Source: Balneola sp.
GTDB taxonomy: Bacteria; Bacteroidota; Rhodothermia; Balneolales; Balneolaceae
Reading direction: 5' to 3'
Assembly: GCA_028284195.1 (NCBI GenBank)
Contig: JANQSE010000002.1
Location: forward strand, 496,001-560,000
DNA length: 64,000 nt
A model generated the notes under the pieces. That model was not told the DNA's origin, searched no databases, and was given only the letters and a program-made list of their open reading frames with translations. Of the stretch, positions 27,028 to 36,669 are shown piece after piece (the first letter of the stretch is position 1; the number at the start of each line of letters is the position of its first letter). A program made the position numbers and the translations under genes.

Positions 27028-27860
27028 TAGTTATAATCGAAGTTTTGTGTTTGTTTTTTACGTCTTTCCCGTACCCAAAAAAGGGACAGAAATATACCTA
27101 GAATTATTAGAGTAGCCAAGCCCCCAACCTTCATAATATTCATGGCAAAAGGAACATAGCTGTTAGAATCCGGATCGTATTGATAGCAGTACATAAGCAG
27201 TTTTTCAACCGTACTGCCGATCTTTCCATCAGCAGATTCAAAGAGTGCATTGCGTGTATCAAATTCGTTGTATTTAATGCCATACAGGTAGCGTGTAATT
27301 TTGCCTTCGGGGCTCAACATGATAATGCCCGCACTGTGTGCGTATTCTCCGGTTCCCTGTACTTCTTTGTATTTGAAGCCAATCGCATCAACGACTTTGT
27401 CAATCTCCGGTTTTTTCCCGGTTAAAAAATGCCACCCTTGCTCAGCATTGGTACGCGTAAGTTTGTTGATGTATTCCGTTCGGTACTTTCTTGCTGTTTC
27501 ATGATTTTCTGAAGGATCAATACTAAAAGAAATTATCAGGTAATCTTTACCTGGCTGCCAGGCCAGATCGTCAACAACATCAATCATACCGTCTATCACA
27601 AGTCCGCACAGCATTGGGCATTCAAAATAGAGAGGGTTTAATATAACCGGCTTACCTTTTTCCAGTAAATCGCCTAAACGAATACTGTCACCATTACTAG
27701 TGGCGAATTTGGTATTGAGAGGGATAAATTCTCCCAATTTCTCATCAATACCTACATTTTGCAGTGCTTGCGAAGTGCCCGCATTATCTTGGGCAAAACT
27801 CCATGATGGAAGTTGAAACACTGCAGGCAAAACTAAGGCGTACAGTGCAATACGTTTCAT
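27027..27860 (-). CDS. SCO1/SenC-family copper chaperone
   Basis: Delivers copper to the CuA site of subunit II. Thioredoxin-like fold with the copper motif CPMLC (in FECPMLCGLVIDG) and a later histidine in YAHSAGIIML. An N-terminal signal sequence is followed by a periplasmic domain. A C-terminal hydrophobic segment (GGLATLIILGIFLSLFW) followed by RERRKK anchors it, which is less common for SCO proteins but typical in this lineage. Length is 277 aa. It sits directly before ctaC, consistent with its role. Confidence 0.93.
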   Translation of the reverse strand: MKRIALYALVLPAVFQLPSWSFAQDNAGTSQALQNVGIDEKLGEFIPLNTKFATSNGDSIRLGDLLEKGKPVILNPLYFECPMLCGLVIDGMIDVVDDLAWQPGKDYLIISFSIDPSENHETARKYRTEYINKLTRTNAEQGWHFLTGKKPEIDKVVDAIGFKYKEVQGTGEYAHSAGIIMLSPEGKITRYLYGIKYNEFDTRNALFESADGKIGSTVEKLLMYCYQYDPDSNSYVPFAMNIMKVGGLATLIILGIFLSLFWVRERRKKQTQNFDYN

Positions 27861-27863
27861 AAA

Positions 27864-28403
27864 TTAGTTTTCGGCTATTTTATTGATAGCCTCATCAATA
27901 GGGATTCTGTAAATGCCGTTTTCTGCATCAACAACGCCAAAACTATTCAGCGTTTCAGCATCTTTAGCTTTTAGTTCTTTGACGGAAGAAAACTCACTGT
28001 TTACAGAAGCTTCAAGTTGAGCATCGAAATAAGCATCCTGGGAAAACTGGATCAACCAAACAACAATTACGATAACAAGAGCGGTACCTGTAACGGTCCA
28101 GAAAAATAGTCGTTTGTAGTCCAGGTCATCATTATGTACGCCATGGCCTACAGCTGCCGCAAGTTCTTCATCTTCGGTTTTTAGTTCCACATGTTCTCCA
28201 ACAGCGTGGTGATGGCTGGCATGTCCGGAATCAGAACTGGAAAAAATTTCCGATGAACTTTCTTTCAGGGCTTTTACCCATTCCATTACTTCTTCTTTGG
28301 TAACTCCTTTACTTTGTGCGAAGTTATCCAATTCACCAGAGGGAACAGCGATAGCTTCGAGAGCTATTTTTGCTTTAAATTCTGCGCTTTGCTTAGTTGA
28401 CAT
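27864..28403 (-). CDS. Single-pass protein with transposase-like HTH N-terminus, respiratory operon
   Basis: 179-aa protein of unknown function between actF and SCO. Residues about 5-50 read like the IS3/IS-OrfA helix-turn-helix (SAEFKAKIALEAI, then a second helix pattern FAQSKGVTKEEVMEWVKAL). A His-rich stretch follows (GHASHHHAVGEH). One membrane helix lies near residues 98-120 (FFWTVTGTALVIVIVVWLI), then a short periplasmic tail. There is no DDE catalytic domain, so it is not a transposase. Stop-to-start distances to neighbours are 3 and 13 bases, so it is firmly part of the operon. A metal-handling or assembly role is suggested by the histidines and the SCO neighbour (inference). Confidence 0.75.
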   Translation of the reverse strand: MSTKQSAEFKAKIALEAIAVPSGELDNFAQSKGVTKEEVMEWVKALKESSSEIFSSSDSGHASHHHAVGEHVELKTEDEELAAAVGHGVHNDDLDYKRLFFWTVTGTALVIVIVVWLIQFSQDAYFDAQLEASVNSEFSSVKELKAKDAETLNSFGVVDAENGIYRIPIDEAINKIAEN

Positions 28404-28416
28404 AAATATTCAGCAA

Positions 28417-29631
28417 TTATTGGTGATAAGATTTTGACAGGCATTCGTCCATTTTAGGGTCGTTTTGCGGAACCATGCTTTCTTTCTTGAATTTGTTAAA
28501 GAAGAATCCAAAAAACATTCCTCCCAATCCTAAGAAAGTAGCTATGTCGATCCAGCTAAAGTGTAGTCCATGAGAAGCATGGTTTGTTGGCATTACGATC
28601 CAATAAATTTCAAGGAAATGGATAACCAATACAATTACAGAAACAGCACCAAGCATTATTCGGCTGTGTTTTGCTTCTCTGTTTAAGAGCAGTAAAAATG
28701 GCAATGCAAAGCGGAAGATCAGTAACCCATAAGCAATATATTCATATCCACCTTCCAGCCTGTGATAAAACCACAATGTTTCTTCAGGAAGGTTAGCATA
28801 ATAAATGAGCAAAAACTGGCTGAACGCGATATAAGCATAGAATACAGTAAAGGCAAAAAACCAGGCCCCGAGATCGTATATATGAACTTGTTGTATGGTG
28901 TTTTTTAACAGGCCTTGTCTTTGTAAAAAGAATACCAGTAAGATCATTACAGGCCAAAACGCCTGGAAATTGATGGCAAAGAAATACACACCAAACATGG
29001 TTGAGAACCAGTGTGGATCCAGCGACATCAACCAGTCGAAACCGGCAAAAGCAACGGATAGTGCAAATAGTGGGATACCCGGTGCACTAACTTTTCTCAT
29101 CAATGTTGTAATACCCCAGTTACTGGTTTTGTCGAGCTCTACAGAAGCCTTATATAACTTGTGGCCCAGCCATCCCCAGAGTGCAAAGTAAATTACCTGG
29201 CGAATGATGAAGAATGTGGAGTTTAGATATGCTGATTTGCCATATAAAATTTTATCGAACTCGGAACTTGCTTTATCCAATACCTCAGGATGAGCCCAGT
29301 GATACAAGTTATGCATCCCTAAAATAACAGGGATGAAGAAAATAGCCCAGATCCAGATGTTGGAGGAGAAAACCTCAAAAATACGACGAAAAACAGTACC
29401 CCAGGATGCTTTGGTTACATGGTGAAGCATAATGGAGATTAATGCTGAGAGAGCGATGCCGCCGAAAAATGTAAAACTGACAACGTAGGAGAAGAAAAAC
29501 TGATCAGCATTCATAAAGTACCCGATCAGGCTTGCAATCAATCCTGCAAAACCCAGTCCAAAAGCAGCACGTGGAATCATACTTTCTTGTGGAAATTCGA
29601 GGGAATCGGTAATGGTTGGCTTATGACTCAT
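28417..29631 (-). CDS. actF: Alternative complex III subunit ActF
   Basis: Polytopic membrane protein of the quinol:cytochrome c oxidoreductase ACIII, a paralogue of the NrfD-like ActC. Length is 404 aa with about ten hydrophobic helices, e.g. IWIWAIFFIPVILGMHNLYHW and FALPFLLLLNREA. It is encoded directly after ActE, the standard order in Rhodothermus and Flavobacterium. It forms part of the membrane module that may take part in proton translocation. No cofactor motifs are expected or seen. Confidence 0.92.
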   Translation of the reverse strand: MSHKPTITDSLEFPQESMIPRAAFGLGFAGLIASLIGYFMNADQFFFSYVVSFTFFGGIALSALISIMLHHVTKASWGTVFRRIFEVFSSNIWIWAIFFIPVILGMHNLYHWAHPEVLDKASSEFDKILYGKSAYLNSTFFIIRQVIYFALWGWLGHKLYKASVELDKTSNWGITTLMRKVSAPGIPLFALSVAFAGFDWLMSLDPHWFSTMFGVYFFAINFQAFWPVMILLVFFLQRQGLLKNTIQQVHIYDLGAWFFAFTVFYAYIAFSQFLLIYYANLPEETLWFYHRLEGGYEYIAYGLLIFRFALPFLLLLNREAKHSRIMLGAVSVIVLVIHFLEIYWIVMPTNHASHGLHFSWIDIATFLGLGGMFFGFFFNKFKKESMVPQNDPKMDECLSKSYHQ

Positions 29632-29653
29632 TGTATTTTTTTAAGCTGTTTTC

Positions 29654-30697
29654 TTAGTTATCGCTCAGTGATTTGATGTACAGTACCAGGGATTCAATTT
29701 CAGCGTCTGACAGGTAATCATATGGTGCCATTATCCCGGCTTCATATCCTTCTGTTTTTTTAGCTCCGGGGCTCACGATTGATTCCCTGATGTATGCTTC
29801 ATCTTTATTAATGGTTATTGCATTACCATCTGCATCAACACCTTGAGTGGTACTTCCGAATAAATTTTTCCAGGTTGGGCCGATGCCTCCGGGAGTTCCA
29901 TCTGTGTTATGGCAGGTTCCACAAGCATACTGGCCCACCAATTGTTCGCCCATTGCAATGCTTGCTTCCGGAGCTTCCGGAGCTTCAGCAGGTTTTCGGG
30001 CTTCTTCCAGTTCTGCAAGCTGTTGTTGTTCTGCTTCATATTCAGCCCGGAGTGCTGAAATATCCACATCGTATTCTTTGATAGCTTCTTCATCTACATA
30101 TTGGCTGGCCTGTAAAGCTCTTATGTATGCTACAATTGCCCATCGGTCTTCTACCTTAATTTGTGTAGCATAAGATGGCATTGTTCGAACACCATTGTAA
30201 ATGGCAGAGTATAGTTCACCATCGGGAGCTTCACGTAATCGATCCTGATGGTAAGTAGGGGCAGGAACGTATCCATAATTCCCGGTCATGATAATTCCTT
30301 TTCCATTTCCGGTACCGCCATGGCAAACCGAGCAATAGATATCGTATCGATCCTGGCCCCGGTACAATAATTCTTTAGTAACAGGTATCGGGATATCGGC
30401 TATCCAGTTTTCATTTTCATCAATGCCTTTGTAGTAAGCAAGGTCGTCTTTCTTTAAGCCTCTGGCGATGGTTCCTTCCACAGGAGTACGCATAGAACGG
30501 TTATCATCGAAAAACTTATTCACTTCCTGTGCTTCTTTACGGGGCTGTTGATCCATATTCATATTAGGATGAACAGGTGGTTTTTCAGAGATCTTTCCCT
30601 GGCAGGAGGCAAAAAATAATGCTGCTCCGCCAATGCAAACCATCTTAAAAGTTCTTTTTGCGATCATTAAAGAAGTTATTTCATTTCTGTTAGTCAT
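29654..30697 (-). CDS. actE: Alternative complex III cytochrome c subunit ActE with two heme domains
   Basis: Lipoprotein-like cytochrome c (lipobox in LFFASCQG), 347 aa. The first heme motif CSVCHG (residue about 125) belongs to the normal ActE domain. A second motif CGTCHN (about residue 260) starts a further cytochrome c domain whose ending (IRESIVSPGAKKTEGY) closely follows the C-terminal domain of ctaC. ActE is described as a single-heme subunit in well-studied ACIII, so the extra domain looks like an added electron relay to the caa3 oxidase. The start at 30697 overlaps actD by eight bases; a start at 30667 is also possible. An Ala/Glu/Pro-rich linker separates the domains. Confidence 0.88.
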   Translation of the reverse strand: MTNRNEITSLMIAKRTFKMVCIGGAALFFASCQGKISEKPPVHPNMNMDQQPRKEAQEVNKFFDDNRSMRTPVEGTIARGLKKDDLAYYKGIDENENWIADIPIPVTKELLYRGQDRYDIYCSVCHGGTGNGKGIIMTGNYGYVPAPTYHQDRLREAPDGELYSAIYNGVRTMPSYATQIKVEDRWAIVAYIRALQASQYVDEEAIKEYDVDISALRAEYEAEQQQLAELEEARKPAEAPEAPEASIAMGEQLVGQYACGTCHNTDGTPGGIGPTWKNLFGSTTQGVDADGNAITINKDEAYIRESIVSPGAKKTEGYEAGIMAPYDYLSDAEIESLVLYIKSLSDN

Positions 30698-31250
30698 ACA
30701 CTTCCTCTATATGAGTTGCACCTGCTTCTTTCAGAAGTTCTTTTACTTTGTCTGCTTCAAATAATGAATCTTCTGCCTCAATACATAAAAAGAAACCATC
30801 GTCAGTTGCTTTCTTAAATCGGTCTACATTAAAAAGAGGATTGTTCAGCTTTGGAAGCCCGTTAAGAAAAAACATCCCAAAAACAGTACCGAATGCCGAA
30901 AGCAGAACGGTAAGTTCAAATGTAATTGGTACCCAAGCCGGTGCATTGAAAAATGGTTTACCGCTGATGTTAATAGGATAGTCCATTACGGACATGAAAT
31001 ACATCATTGCGATTGCCCCTGTAAAGCCAAGCAACCCATGCCCAATAATAATCCAGCCCAGTTTGGATTTCTTCAGGTTCATTGCTTTGTCAATTCCGTG
31101 AACCGGGAACGGGCTGTATGTATCAAACTTGCTGTAGCCGGATTTGACAACCAGCTTAGAAACATCGATCAGAGCCTTGGGGTTTTTAAATTCTCCCAGT
31201 ATGCCATGCAATTTAGGCTGCTCTTGTATTTTTTTTGCTGGTGCACTCAT
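30690..31250 (-). CDS. actD: Alternative complex III subunit ActD (DUF3341)
   Basis: 186-aa protein with two central membrane helices (GWIIIGHGLLGFTGAIAMMYF and VPITFELTVLLSAFGTVFGMF) and cytoplasmic ends. The motif YSPFPVHGIDKAM and the late FFLCIEAED are typical for DUF3341/ActD proteins. It lies three bases after actC and overlaps actE. It is a structural subunit; no cofactor is bound. Confidence 0.92.
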   Translation of the reverse strand: MSAPAKKIQEQPKLHGILGEFKNPKALIDVSKLVVKSGYSKFDTYSPFPVHGIDKAMNLKKSKLGWIIIGHGLLGFTGAIAMMYFMSVMDYPINISGKPFFNAPAWVPITFELTVLLSAFGTVFGMFFLNGLPKLNNPLFNVDRFKKATDDGFFLCIEAEDSLFEADKVKELLKEAGATHIEEVYD

Positions 31251-31253
31251 TAT

Positions 31254-32681
31254 TTAGGCCTCTACTGGTTTAGGAGTTGGCACTTCAATTTTTGGAGCAT
31301 GATACTCTTGAGTTTCTTCATCGTAGTTATGAGGGTCGGCTTGTGGAATTACCATTTTAACTTCAGCCAAAGCAATCATAGGCAGGAATCTCAGGAAGAG
31401 AAGGAACATGGTAAAGAACAGCCCAAAGGTGCCAACATAAGTAAGCACATCCCAAATGGTTGGTGAATAATAATCCCATGATGATGGCAGATAATCATTT
31501 GCCAGGGATGTAACCGTAATTACCATACGCTCGAACCACATACCAATGTTTACTACAATAGAAATGAAGAAGGTAAAACCAACGCTTCTTCTCAACTTCT
31601 TGATCCAGAAGAATTGGGGCGAAAGTACGTTACAAGTCATCATTGCCCAATATGCCCAGGCATAAGGCCCTGTAGCTCTTAGAATGAAGATTGCCTGCTC
31701 ATATTCAACACCGCTGTACCAAGCAATAAAAAATTCCATCATATAGGCAAAGCCCACCATTGAACCCGTAACCATAATTACGATATTCATTTTCTCCATG
31801 TGATCATCGGTCATAATGTCTTTCATGCCATAGATTTTTCTGGCTACGATCATTAGTGTAAGTACCATTGCAAAACCGGAGAAGATGGCACCTGCAACGA
31901 AGTAAGGAGGAAAAATGGTGGTGTGCCATCCCGGAATGAGGGAAACGGCAAAGTCGAAGGATACGATAGTATGTACCGAAAGTACAAGCGGTGTTGCCAG
32001 CCCGGCAAGCACCATGTATGCTTTTTCATAATTCCACCAGTGGCGGTTACTTCCGATCCAGCCTAAAGAGAAAATTCCATAAGCAATTTTTCTGATCTTG
32101 CTTGTTGCCCGATCTCTGATTGTTGCAAGGTCAGGGACAAGGCCAACATACCAGAAAAGCAGAGAAACGGTGAAATAAGTGGAAACCGCAAATACATCCC
32201 AAAGCAGCGGGGAGTTGAAGTTTGGCCACATATCCATTTGGTTTGGAACCGGAAATACCCAGTAGATAGCCCAAATACGCCCAACGTGAATGGCAGGGAA
32301 TACCCCTGCACACATTACGGCAAAAATCGTCATGGCTTCGGCAAAGCGGTTAATAGCAGTACGCCAGTCTTGCCTGAAAAGAAATAATACAGCTGAAATT
32401 AGCGTTCCGGCATGGCCGATACCAACCCACCATACAAAGTTGATGATTGCCCAACCCCAGCCAACAGGGTTGTTCAGTCCCCAGATCCCGGTTCCTTCCC
32501 AGATCAGGTATCCAACAGAGATGCCAAGGATACCAAGCAAAGCATTTGCGCCAATCATGGCCAGATACCAGCCTTTTGGAGTAGGCCTTAAGTTAATATC
32601 AGTAACCAATCGAGTGAGGCTGGCAAAATCGTGATTGCCTTTCACAAGAGCGGGTTCCGGTACGTAATCGTATTTACTCAT
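31254..32681 (-). CDS. actC: Alternative complex III quinol-oxidising membrane subunit ActC (NrfD-like)
   Basis: 475-aa integral membrane protein of the NrfD/PsrC family with about ten helices. It contains the expected quinol-site region with [23 protein letters not shown] and [10 protein letters not shown], histidines probably important at the menaquinol site. It lies between actB and actD. It takes electrons from menaquinol and passes them to the iron-sulfur subunit ActB. Confidence 0.94.
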   Translation of the reverse strand: MSKYDYVPEPALVKGNHDFASLTRLVTDINLRPTPKGWYLAMIGANALLGILGISVGYLIWEGTGIWGLNNPVGWGWAIINFVWWVGIGHAGTLISAVLFLFRQDWRTAINRFAEAMTIFAVMCAGVFPAIHVGRIWAIYWVFPVPNQMDMWPNFNSPLLWDVFAVSTYFTVSLLFWYVGLVPDLATIRDRATSKIRKIAYGIFSLGWIGSNRHWWNYEKAYMVLAGLATPLVLSVHTIVSFDFAVSLIPGWHTTIFPPYFVAGAIFSGFAMVLTLMIVARKIYGMKDIMTDDHMEKMNIVIMVTGSMVGFAYMMEFFIAWYSGVEYEQAIFILRATGPYAWAYWAMMTCNVLSPQFFWIKKLRRSVGFTFFISIVVNIGMWFERMVITVTSLANDYLPSSWDYYSPTIWDVLTYVGTFGLFFTMFLLFLRFLPMIALAEVKMVIPQADPHNYDEETQEYHAPKIEVPTPKPVEA

Positions 32682-32707
32682 GTTTGGAATTATTCCTGAT
32701 TAAATTC

Positions 32708-35700
32708 TTATGCCAAAGCTGGGTTTGGGTTTCTTAATTTTGCTATGTACGAAGTTCTTGGGCGCGTATTCAATTCTTCAAGCATCTGGTAATTACGCTC
32801 GTTACGCTTCATTTTTGCAACTTCGCTGTTCTTGTCAGTTAAATCGCCAAAGTAGATTGCATCGGCAGGGCAGGCTTGCTGGCAAGCAGTTTTTACAGCA
32901 CCATCAGCCGGTTTTGGAGAACCTGTTTCGATTTTAGCTTCGATTTTGGCTCTGTTAACTCTTTGAACACAATATGTACATTTTTCCATAACACCACGGA
33001 ACCGTACAGTTACTTCCGGATTCATTGCCATTTGGATAATATCCGGCTCAGCTCCGGTACTTAAAAATTCTTTCGGGAAGTTGAAGAAGTTGAATCTTCG
33101 AACTTTGTACGGGCAGTTATTTGCACAATAGCGGGTACCAATACAACGGTTGTACGTCATTTGGTTCATACCATCAGCACTGTGAGTTGTAGCTGCAACA
33201 GGGCAAACCTGCTCGCAAGGTGCTAGTTCGCATTGCATACATGGCACCGGCTGATGCGCAGTCATTGGCTCGTTAGCATCTTCACCAACATAGTAGCGGT
33301 CGGTTCTGATCCAGTGCATCTCGCGACCGCGTTTAACTTCCTTTTTACCAATTACGGGAATGTTATTCTCTGACTGGCAGGCGATCACACAAACCCCACA
33401 GCCAAAACAGGAGTTAAGATCGATAGCCATTCCCCACTGTGGCTCAGAATCAGGGAATGTCTGCTCATCAAATAGAGAAATTGGAACATCTTCGCCCTTT
33501 TCAGCGGCTTCTTTCATACCTGGTACAGGGTAAGTATGTACATATTTGAAAGAAGCGTAATCAGGATTTGATTGGTATTCCTTTAAAGTAGCAGCACGGT
33601 ACATATCACGGCCTTCGAGGCTGTGATGATCTTGTACACATGCAATTTCGTAGGTATCGCCGGTTTTGCTAACAGTTGCTTCGGCAAATAATTCATTTCC
33701 AGCTAATGGGTAAGTATCAACACCGCCGGTTGTATAATCGATATAGCGATTGGCCACACGTCCGATTCCTTCCCGGCCATATCCAACAGTTAGCGTAATA
33801 CTGTTATCTGCATGCCCTGGTTGAATCCATGCGGCGATCTTAACTGTTTTTCCATTTGATGTGATCTCAACTACGTCTTCATTTTCAACGCCAAGCTGTT
33901 TCGCAGTTGTTGCACTCATTAAAGCAACATTATCCCAAGTAATTTTTGTCATTGGGTCGGGAAGTTCCTGCAGCCATGCAATGTTTGCAAAACGGCCATC
34001 ATATAATGTAGAGTCTGCTTTTACAACTACTTCCATTCCTGAAATAGCATTGTCTCTGCTGGTATCCGGTCGGAAGTTTCCGGAAAGGCTAACATTTACT
34101 TTTGCAAAACCAGAGTTGGTATCCACACCATCGTGCAAGAGATCAATCCACTTTGACTTAAAACCTGAACCATAAATACCTTTGAATGTATTCTGAACAA
34201 GCTCGTAACCGGAAGTCATTGACCCATTCACAATAATATTCAGTACTTCAATATCGCTAAGCCCGTTATATAATGGTTGGATCTGCGGCTGAATTACAGA
34301 ACGAATGCCACCAAAAGAATGCCCGTCGCCCCAAGCTTCCAAATAAAATGCTCTATTGATATGCCAGGAAGCTTTTTGGGAAGTCTCATCTACATAATCA
34401 GAAAGATGAATTACTTCCTCAACATTAGATAGCGCACTTTCAAAATCATGGTTTTGAGCAGTAAATACAGGATTTGTTCCAAAAAGAACAACCGTATCAA
34501 TATTGCCGCTCTTCATTTCTTGTACCGTATTGGCGAAAGCAGAGGTACTTTCTTCATCAAGATGTGGAACGGCCAGGTAGTGTACAGTTTTACCATCGTT
34601 GCCAAGTGCTGTGTTAATTGCTGCAACTACTGCGTGCGCATTTGGCGAGTGTGCATGGCTTGCGGAAACTGCGGATGCACCTTGGTTAGCTGTTAATTCA
34701 TCTGCCAGTACAGAAATCCATTCATGAGAACTGAACTGGTTGGTGTGCCCGCTAAATGCGCTTAGCCCCGAAACTCTGGATGAAAGTGCTGCCGCTAATG
34801 CATGGGCAAAAGCCTCAATTTCGCTGGCCTTTAATCTTAACCGGTGGTCAGCATAAGATCCCGTTACCGAATACCCATTTTCTACAGCATAAATTCTGTT
34901 CATGGAGTGGCTGGTGCTTGTAACCTTGCGGGCAGCACTCAACTGTTTTCCATATTCAACACTGTTTGGATGTGTTCCATTTAATACGTCATCATTCAGA
35001 GATACAAAAACATTGGCTTTACTAAAATCATAATGAGCACGAACACGGCGGCCAAAAGCTTTTTGTGTTCCTTCAAGGGCATTTGATTCACCAAAAGGTT
35101 CGTACGTAACCCAGCTGGCATTTCTGAATTTGCGCAGAGCTTCAGTTTTCAGCCCTGATAAGGTAGGGGATGAGCTTGCCTCAGAGATGAAGGCAATTCG
35201 TTTGTTAGTGTCAGAAAAGTGCTCGTTAGCAAAAGCTATAAAATCATCGGTTGTAGAATCAGTTCCCTTTCTCAATACTTTTTTAGACCGATCAGGATCG
35301 TACATCCCTAAAACAGAAGCCTGGTGGAAGATGCTGGTTCCGCCTTTGCTGGCAGGGTGCATTTCATTTCCTTCTACTTTGGTAGGCCGCCCTTCATGGT
35401 TTTCAACAACAAGCCCGGTTAAGCTTCCCTGAAATGGCATCGCAGATGCGTAGAATAAAGGGTTGCCGGGAACTATATCTTCCGGCTGTTTAGAATAAGG
35501 AAGAATTTTTTGAACAGGACGGCGGGCAAAGTCGCAGCTTGCAAGCAAAACAGCAGAACCCATTATGGCTAAAAAGCCGCGGCGGGAAAATCCATCAGTA
35601 AGCTCCGTTGCATTTTCAGGAAATTCGCGCTCAACAAATTTTTGGTATTCCTGGTTTTTAGCTAGTTCGTTTAAGCTTTTCCAGTAAGTGTTTTGTTTAA

Positions 35701-35710
35701 CTTCGCTCAT
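32708..35710 (-). CDS. actB: Alternative complex III iron-sulfur subunit ActB (molybdopterin-oxidoreductase-like)
   Basis: Large periplasmic subunit of ACIII, 1000 aa. The N-terminus carries a twin-arginine signal (SRRGFLAIMG) running into a lipobox-like LLASC, so it is a probable Tat lipoprotein. The long first part resembles a molybdopterin oxidoreductase catalytic chain without a usable cofactor site. The C-terminal domain has four Fe-S cluster cysteine sets: CFGCGVCVIACQ, CMQCELAPCEQVCP, CIGTRYCANNCPY, and CTYCVQRV with a distant CQQACP. This follows the ActB1-ActB2 fusion known in Rhodothermus. It relays electrons between quinol site and hemes. Confidence 0.95.
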   Translation of the reverse strand: MSEVKQNTYWKSLNELAKNQEYQKFVEREFPENATELTDGFSRRGFLAIMGSAVLLASCDFARRPVQKILPYSKQPEDIVPGNPLFYASAMPFQGSLTGLVVENHEGRPTKVEGNEMHPASKGGTSIFHQASVLGMYDPDRSKKVLRKGTDSTTDDFIAFANEHFSDTNKRIAFISEASSSPTLSGLKTEALRKFRNASWVTYEPFGESNALEGTQKAFGRRVRAHYDFSKANVFVSLNDDVLNGTHPNSVEYGKQLSAARKVTSTSHSMNRIYAVENGYSVTGSYADHRLRLKASEIEAFAHALAAALSSRVSGLSAFSGHTNQFSSHEWISVLADELTANQGASAVSASHAHSPNAHAVVAAINTALGNDGKTVHYLAVPHLDEESTSAFANTVQEMKSGNIDTVVLFGTNPVFTAQNHDFESALSNVEEVIHLSDYVDETSQKASWHINRAFYLEAWGDGHSFGGIRSVIQPQIQPLYNGLSDIEVLNIIVNGSMTSGYELVQNTFKGIYGSGFKSKWIDLLHDGVDTNSGFAKVNVSLSGNFRPDTSRDNAISGMEVVVKADSTLYDGRFANIAWLQELPDPMTKITWDNVALMSATTAKQLGVENEDVVEITSNGKTVKIAAWIQPGHADNSITLTVGYGREGIGRVANRYIDYTTGGVDTYPLAGNELFAEATVSKTGDTYEIACVQDHHSLEGRDMYRAATLKEYQSNPDYASFKYVHTYPVPGMKEAAEKGEDVPISLFDEQTFPDSEPQWGMAIDLNSCFGCGVCVIACQSENNIPVIGKKEVKRGREMHWIRTDRYYVGEDANEPMTAHQPVPCMQCELAPCEQVCPVAATTHSADGMNQMTYNRCIGTRYCANNCPYKVRRFNFFNFPKEFLSTGAEPDIIQMAMNPEVTVRFRGVMEKCTYCVQRVNRAKIEAKIETGSPKPADGAVKTACQQACPADAIYFGDLTDKNSEVAKMKRNERNYQMLEELNTRPRTSYIAKLRNPNPALA

Positions 35711-35739
35711 TTAGATGATGTATAAGTTCCAAAATCGTT

Positions 35740-36384
35740 TTAGTAATGGCAGCCCTGGCAGTACTGCGGTGGGCTTACATTATTCTTTTTAACCAACTCG
35801 GCTCCTAGTTCTGCCTGTTTTTCTGTTTTGTATCCCATGGTTGTTACTTCTTCAACAGGGCGTAAAAATTTCTCCGGCTCCCGGTGGCAATCTAAACACC
35901 AGCTCATACTTAAAGGCTCTGCCTGATATACAACTTCCATTTTGTCAACCCTGCCATGGCAACTCTCGCAGCCAACACCTACATTTACGTGTGCAGCATG
36001 ATTGAAGTAAGCATAATCAGCAAGGTTGTGTACACGAACCCATTCAACAGGTTGCCCGGTTTCCCAGCTCTCACGAATTGGCGCAAGCTTTTCACTGTCT
36101 GTTTTAATTTGGCTGTGGCAGTTCATACAGGTTTGCGTAGCAGGAATGTTGGCCTGCTTAGAATCAAAAACACTAGTGTGACAGTATTGGCAATCTAATC
36201 CAAGTTTATCTACGTGCAATTTGTGGCTGTAAGGAACGGGTTGGGTCGGGGCGTATCCCACATCAGTGTATTCGGGGGAGAAAAAGTACCAAACTGAAAA
36301 AATCAGTGCGTTGGCAAGAACAATAAGACCGATCAATAATTTCCGGGGGACCTGATTTGTCCACTTGGGGAAAATCTGCGCCAT
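35740..36384 (-). CDS. actA: Alternative complex III pentaheme cytochrome subunit ActA
   Basis: 214-aa multiheme cytochrome c. One N-terminal hydrophobic anchor (LLIGLIVLANALIFSVWYF) is followed by five CxxCH motifs: CQYCH, CMNCH, CESCH, CLDCH and CQGCH. This heme count matches the ActA subunits of characterised complexes. It is the first gene of the 12-gene ACIII-caa3 operon, with 30 bases to actB. Confidence 0.95.
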   Translation of the reverse strand: MAQIFPKWTNQVPRKLLIGLIVLANALIFSVWYFFSPEYTDVGYAPTQPVPYSHKLHVDKLGLDCQYCHTSVFDSKQANIPATQTCMNCHSQIKTDSEKLAPIRESWETGQPVEWVRVHNLADYAYFNHAAHVNVGVGCESCHGRVDKMEVVYQAEPLSMSWCLDCHREPEKFLRPVEEVTTMGYKTEKQAELGAELVKKNNVSPPQYCQGCHY

Positions 36385-36442
36385 AAAAATTGCTTTATTT
36401 AGTTAGCTGAACTTTGCTTAATTACCCGTAATTGAAGCGGCG

Positions 36443-36450
36443 CAAATCTA
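36443..36450 (-). promoter_or_regulatory. Candidate -7 box of the ACIII-caa3 operon
   Basis: Minus-strand TAGATTTG fits TAnnTTTG and lies about 60 bases before actA. No clear -33 TTG at normal spacing was seen. Confidence 0.35.
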
Positions 36451-36628
36451 CCGATATTTTCCTTCTATATGAAGTAAGGAATGCGTAGAACTTTTATTTA
36501 AAATTGTTCTAAATAAAATTTCACCGTGTCAAATCCGTAGCTTTTTAAAACCGGCTAAAGATAATACAGATTTGAGAAAGATTCTTACCCAAAATTTAAA
36601 AATGGAATACATTTGTTGAAGTTTGGGT

Positions 36629-36636
36629 TACCTTTG
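36629..36636 (+). promoter_or_regulatory. Candidate -7 box of the DUF420 gene
   Basis: TACCTTTG matches TAnnTTTG, 33 bases before the DUF420 start. The 285-base divergent region (36385-36669) holds this and the opposite box; no ORF or RNA gene was seen in it. Confidence 0.4.
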
Positions 36637-36669
36637 GTGCAACCTAAAATTGAAAATTAAAAACGGGCG

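Noticed and set aside
27864-28403. Insertion sequence or transposase gene
   Set aside because: Only the HTH-like segment is present; there are no terminal repeats, no DDE domain, and the gene is embedded in a tight operon.
32708-35710. Formate dehydrogenase or nitrate reductase alpha chain
   Set aside because: The neighbours actA and actC-F and the fused Fe-S domain identify it as ActB of alternative complex III.
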